Positions 25,131 to 27,525 of a stretch of DNA of 27,525 nucleotides are shown here, piece by piece. The translations under genes were made by a program, and so were the position numbers. The stretch covers positions 1-27,525 of the forward strand of contig CAWEHT010000107.1 of assembly GCA_963808455.1 (NCBI GenBank). The letters are read 5' to 3'. How positions within the stretch are numbered: position 1 is the first letter of the stretch; the number at the start of each line of letters is the position of its first letter. Under the pieces are notes generated by a model. That model had not been told where the DNA came from, searched no databases, and worked only from the letters and a program-made list of their open reading frames with translations. Source of the stretch: CAWEHT01 sp963808455 (GTDB lineage Bacteria > Chloroflexota > Anaerolineae > CG2-30-64-16).

Positions 25131-25735
25131 ATGCCTTGCACAGCCGAATCAAATCCAACTGGTCGCGACAGCTTTCGACTACGATCAGCAGTTTCATGCG
25201 CCTGGCATCGTCGAGCGTCATGGCTTGTACCCGATGGAATTCCGCGATGGCGGATCGCATGGCGCGGTCGGCCTTGTCGAGGGACTGTTCGGCTAACTCG
25301 AAGGGGTCCTCTTCCGGGGCCGAATCGCGACGCAGCGCTTCCACGGCTTCCGCCAGTTTGGGCGCGTTCTCGGGTTCGAGGGCGATGACCTCGCCGCCGT
25401 AGGATAAACCTTCGTCGCTGACCGCCCCGGCAATCAAGCCGTATTCGGCGGGCTTGATGCGGGTAAAGCAGCTCAATTTGTAAAGATTGGGGCCGAGTTG
25501 CTGGAATTGCCGGATGATCCGGTCCACATAACTTCGGGTCATACCGAGACGTTTGGCGCAGAAATCCTCCCAGGTTGGTTCGATCGTTCCGAAAGAGCTT
25601 CTTCTCGCGGATTTCGGACAGGATTTCGGCGTCGGCGGCTGAACAGCGCCCCGATATCAGGGCAAACGCCTGCCTGCGCCCTACCCAGGTGCCAACATCG
25701 AAGGCGTCGTCCATTGTGTTCTCAAATTCCATCAT
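25120..25735 (-). CDS. Putative HTH regulator, Acidobacteriota-like, truncated and frameshifted
   Basis: The product begins MMEFENTMDDAFDVGTWVGR, followed by RRQAFALISGRCSAADAEIL. After a +1 shift at 25588 it continues TWEDFCAKRLGMTRSYVDRI, which looks like a helix-turn-helix, then FTRIKPAEYGLIAGAVSDEG and LALEPENAPKL-type sequence. It resembles uncharacterised proteins I remember from Acidobacteriota genomes; that recall is not checked. The C-terminus is lost at the junction near 25,125, after LDLIRLCKA. The start has AGGAG eight bases upstream. Two near-perfect palindromes just upstream could be its own operators. Confidence 0.65.
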
Positions 25736-25757
25736 GCGTGATGCTCCTAAATGCCAA

Positions 25758-25833
25758 AAACCGGTACTTAGTACCGGTTTTCAACCAAGAATCAATAACT
25801 TGCGGGCCCAAAACCGGTACTTTGTACCGGTTT
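25758..25833. promoter_or_regulatory. Twin palindromes, candidate operators
   Basis: AAACCGGTACT-T-AGTACCGGTTT (25758-25780) and AAACCGGTAC-TTT-GTACCGGTTT (25811-25833) share ten-base arms. The centres are 53 bp apart, near five helical turns, so both sites face the same side. The first starts 23 bp upstream of the minus-strand regulator's ATG. Confidence 0.7.
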
Positions 25834-26161
25834 GCGGTCAAAATCCAGGCGGATTGAGCCGCGTTTTCCAACCCGGTCTCAATACAGCGGGCGGGTGTCA
25901 AAAACAGCCCTTCGGGGAAGAATTCCAAGTCGGGTTAAGGCTTGCAGAATTGACGAGTTGAAGGAGATTTTCAAGGTCGGTGACCGGAAACAGGGATCCG
26001 ATGCCGGAGGATTCGTGGGGCAGGTGCTTTCGCCTGCCGTCGGCCGAGCGAAGCTTGCCGCGTCCGCCGCGCGGAACGCCGGAGAGGGCAGGGAAACCAG
26101 TAACCGTTGCGTCGCATTCCCGGCAACTCTTCGCGTGTCCTGCGGTACCACCGGGCTCCTG
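25834..26161. other. Non-coding gap
   Basis: I see no convincing gene. Open frames here lack ribosome sites and look like random translation. One hairpin, GCAGGTG-CTTT-CGCCTGC, is at 26020-26037, with one G-T pair. The region could be degenerate DNA or a divergent promoter area. Confidence 0.5.
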
Positions 26162-26167
26162 TAGAAT
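26162..26167 (+). promoter_or_regulatory. -10-like box close to the Uma2 start
   Basis: TAGAAT lies 13 bp before the GTG start, so a transcript would have almost no leader. No convincing -35 is visible. Confidence 0.3.
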
Positions 26168-26180
26168 AGGTGTATTGTGA

Positions 26181-26723
26181 GTGCTCAGAGCCGTTCCGAA
26201 ACTGCTTTCCGTGGAGGAGTACGAACGAACACCCGATCCATCCGGTGGACGCTACGAACTGCATCATGGAGAGTTGGTTTTTGTGACCTATCCCGTCCGG
26301 CAGCACAAGGATCTGCAGCGACGCTTGCGGAAGATGCTGGAGGTCATGGCCGAGCCGCGCGGGTTCCTGGTCGATACGGAATACCCGTACCGGCCGCTGC
26401 CGGAAAGCGAAGTTTGGGGAGCGGATCTCGCCTGTGTTGCCCATTCGCGACACGCCAGCACGGAAAAGTGGCTGATGGGCTCGCCCGAGCTGGTGATCGA
26501 GGTCAAATCCCCCTCCAACACAAAAGACGAGCTTCACGACAAAGCCATGACCACCCTGGCCGGCCAAGGGGCCGTGGAATTCTGGATCGTGGATCCGAAG
26601 ACGGCTAGCGTCACGGTTTACAGCAAGACCTCCGGCGTTCACCTCTTCAGAACTCCAGGTACTGTGCCCGTTCCCCTCGTCGGAGGTTCGATTCCGCTCG
26701 AACAGCTATTTGCGGCTCGCTAA
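26181..26723 (+). CDS. Uma2-family (DUF820) restriction-endonuclease-like protein
   Basis: Uma2 proteins have a PD-(D/E)XK nuclease fold and unknown cellular roles, often in many copies per genome. The 180-residue product has LLSVEEYERTPDPSGGRYEL at the N-terminus, a central catalytic-type segment (VWGADLACVAHS, then SPELVIEVKSPSN with the Glu-x-Lys pair) and GAVEFWIVDPKTASVTVYS. The order fits the family well. The start is a GTG at 26181 without a clear ribosome site; a GTG at 26177 is out of frame, and one more extra base here could hide a slightly longer N-terminus. The frame is otherwise intact. Codon composition is less GC-rich than in the left part of the window. Confidence 0.88.
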   Translation: MLRAVPKLLSVEEYERTPDPSGGRYELHHGELVFVTYPVRQHKDLQRRLRKMLEVMAEPRGFLVDTEYPYRPLPESEVWGADLACVAHSRHASTEKWLMGSPELVIEVKSPSNTKDELHDKAMTTLAGQGAVEFWIVDPKTASVTVYSKTSGVHLFRTPGTVPVPLVGGSIPLEQLFAAR

Positions 26724-26785
26724 TGCCCAATAAGGCCCCTAAGAGCGCATCGGAAGCCGCCGCGCCGCCGGCAACCTGCTGGTGC

Positions 26786-26804
26786 TGGCGGCATTCTGCC
26801 GCCA
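26786..26804. terminator. Hairpin between Uma2 gene and tRNA-Ser
   Basis: TGGCGGCA-TTC-TGCCGCCA is a perfect 8-bp stem with a three-base loop, 63 bp after the Uma2 stop. No T-run follows, so termination is only possible. Confidence 0.45.
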
Positions 26805-26863
26805 TTCTGCTGCTGGCCCGCTAGAAAGCGTTCCGCCTGCTGGCTTACAATGAACACAGAGAC

Positions 26864-26954
26864 GGAACGGTGGCCGAGCGGTTGAAGGCAGCGGTCTTGA
26901 AAACCGCCAACCTCTAAGGCGTATCGTGAGTTCGAATCTGCACCCGTTCCGCCA
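26864..26954 (+). tRNA. tRNA-Ser (anticodon TGA), with one extra base in the T-stem
   Basis: Acceptor GGAACGG pairs with CCGTTCC (26944-26950), followed by G and an encoded CCA. Anticodon stem GCGGT/ACCGC holds loop CTTGAAA, anticodon TGA. A long variable arm is present, as expected for class II. The T-stem reads GTGAG-TTCGAAT-CTGCAC: six bases where five are needed. Without G26940 it becomes CTCAC, a perfect partner of GTGAG. A -10-like TTACAAT (26845-26851) precedes the gene. Confidence 0.93.
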
Positions 26955-26967
26955 GCATTCCTCGGCA

Positions 26968-27525
26968 TCAGCGCCACTCCCACTCGATGAATCCTGCTTT
27001 ACTGCTTTCATGGCATTCACGATCAGCTCCACCAATCCTCCGTACAGGATCCGGTTGTTCTCCCAAAGGCCGTAGTAGGCGAGCATGTCGCGGAACTGGC
27101 CTTTGCAGTTGCTGCAAGGGGCGCAGAGATATTTGGGGATGGACGGGTCGAGGCAGTCCTGAAACGCATGCAGCACCTGCTCGAGCTTTTTGCGGCCCGC
27201 CACGTGAAACCGCCAGTCCGGGAAGTTGTGGCCGCTCATGATGGCGAATCCGCTTCCGCCGCCGCAGCAATAGTTGTCCGTGCCGTGGGGTGTCATCTCG
27301 CGGAACTGCGGACAGATCGCCCGCAGAATCTCACGCTGCGGCTCGGACCACTCCCATGAGACGCACCACGTTGCAGGGATCGTGCAGCGTACGCGGGAAA
27401 TTGTTGCGTGAGGGATCCAGATCCAGGCATCCGCTGGCCACGATGTCGCGCATCATCGGCAGAAAGCTCTGCCGTGGAACATTCATCTCTCCGCCAAGCA
27501 GGCGGTCGGCGATCACGGAAAGGAC
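26968..27525 (-). CDS. HdrD/DsrK-like Fe-S oxidoreductase subunit, CCG domain (partial, frameshifted)
   Basis: This is the C-terminal part of a heterodisulfide-reductase-like (Fe-S)-binding protein; relatives pass electrons between quinol or other donors and cytoplasmic partners. Cys-rich CCG motifs are visible: LHDPCNVVR, NYCCGGGSGF and LCAPCSNCKGQ. The first part (IADRLLGGEMNVPRQSF to VRLMG) is joined by a +1 shift near 27351 to SEPQREILRAICPQFREMTP. The expected end, GFIEWEWR with its stop at 26968-26970, needs a second correction near 26995 (one base missing). Uncorrected, the frame runs through the tRNA-Ser gene to 26739, which is unlikely. The 5' end is beyond the window. Confidence 0.82.

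Noticed and set aside
24503..25735. A 410-codon minus-strand open frame
   Set aside because: Only its first 45-50 residues match the regulator; the rest is out of frame or antisense to the plus-strand gene.
25832..26164. A 110-codon plus-strand frame in the gap before Uma2
   Set aside because: No ribosome site, no domain-like sequence, and Arg/Ser-rich composition typical of chance frames.
26739..26967. C-terminal extension of the Fe-S protein
   Set aside because: It would run across the tRNA-Ser gene; a one-base correction gives a natural end at 26968.

Overview
The window is GC-rich and densely coded. Most of it (positions 1 to about 25,120) reads like an uncultured Chloroflexota (Anaerolineae-like) chromosome fragment. 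That assignment is inferred from the gene mix: a PdtaS/ANTAR two-component pair, an AmaP-ScpB-HTH/Hfq-like cluster, YfhO and GT39 membrane glycosyltransferases, and a murein-dipeptide epimerase/dipeptidase pair. No phylogenetic marker was available to confirm it.

Layout. (1) 1-1546, minus strand: a class II ketose-bisphosphate aldolase and its GntR/UTRA repressor, behind a cluster of TCTAGA-centred operators. (2) 1555-1791: a non-coding, strongly foldable gap. (3) 1792-3970, minus strand: a dipeptide epimerase and dipeptidase with overlapping ends, for use of murein peptides. (4) 4133-5105: an EamA exporter, followed by hairpins. (5) 5315-6257, minus strand: fmt, divergent from a plus-strand run of a small membrane protein, recJ, another small membrane protein and a NagD-like phosphatase (6418-9607). 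(6) 9588-10940, minus strand: a GH1 beta-glycosidase that meets the phosphatase tail to tail. (7) 11093-11166: tRNA-Pro(GGG). (8) 11246-13354: the PdtaS-like kinase and ANTAR regulator. (9) 13362-19964: a GT2 dolichol-phosphate-mannose-type transferase, a GT39-type transferase and a very long YfhO-like protein; all three carry extra in-frame sequence. (10) 20058-22538: AmaP-like protein, ScpB and two consecutive proteins that each pair an N-terminal HTH with a C-terminal Sm/Hfq-like domain. (11) 22576-24443: a hot-dog thioesterase divergent from an M20 peptidase. (12) 24500 to about 25,125: the first part of an unknown gene.

Near 25,125 the sequence changes character. The unknown plus-strand gene and a minus-strand putative regulator both lose their 3' ends at the same point. 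The rest (regulator, twin palindromes, Uma2-family nuclease, tRNA-Ser, Fe-S oxidoreductase) has lower GC and resembles Acidobacteriota genes as I remember them. A chimeric join or recombination breakpoint is likely.

Many otherwise good genes are broken by single-base shifts, mostly one extra base. One extra base also lies in the T-stem of the tRNA-Ser. I read these as sequence errors, not pseudogenes, and annotate each gene over its full span. The most interesting items are the tandem HTH-Hfq-like genes with an alternative-hairpin leader, the mosaic repeat elements inserted in coding sequence, the twin palindromes spaced at five helical turns, and the structured gap at 1603-1790.
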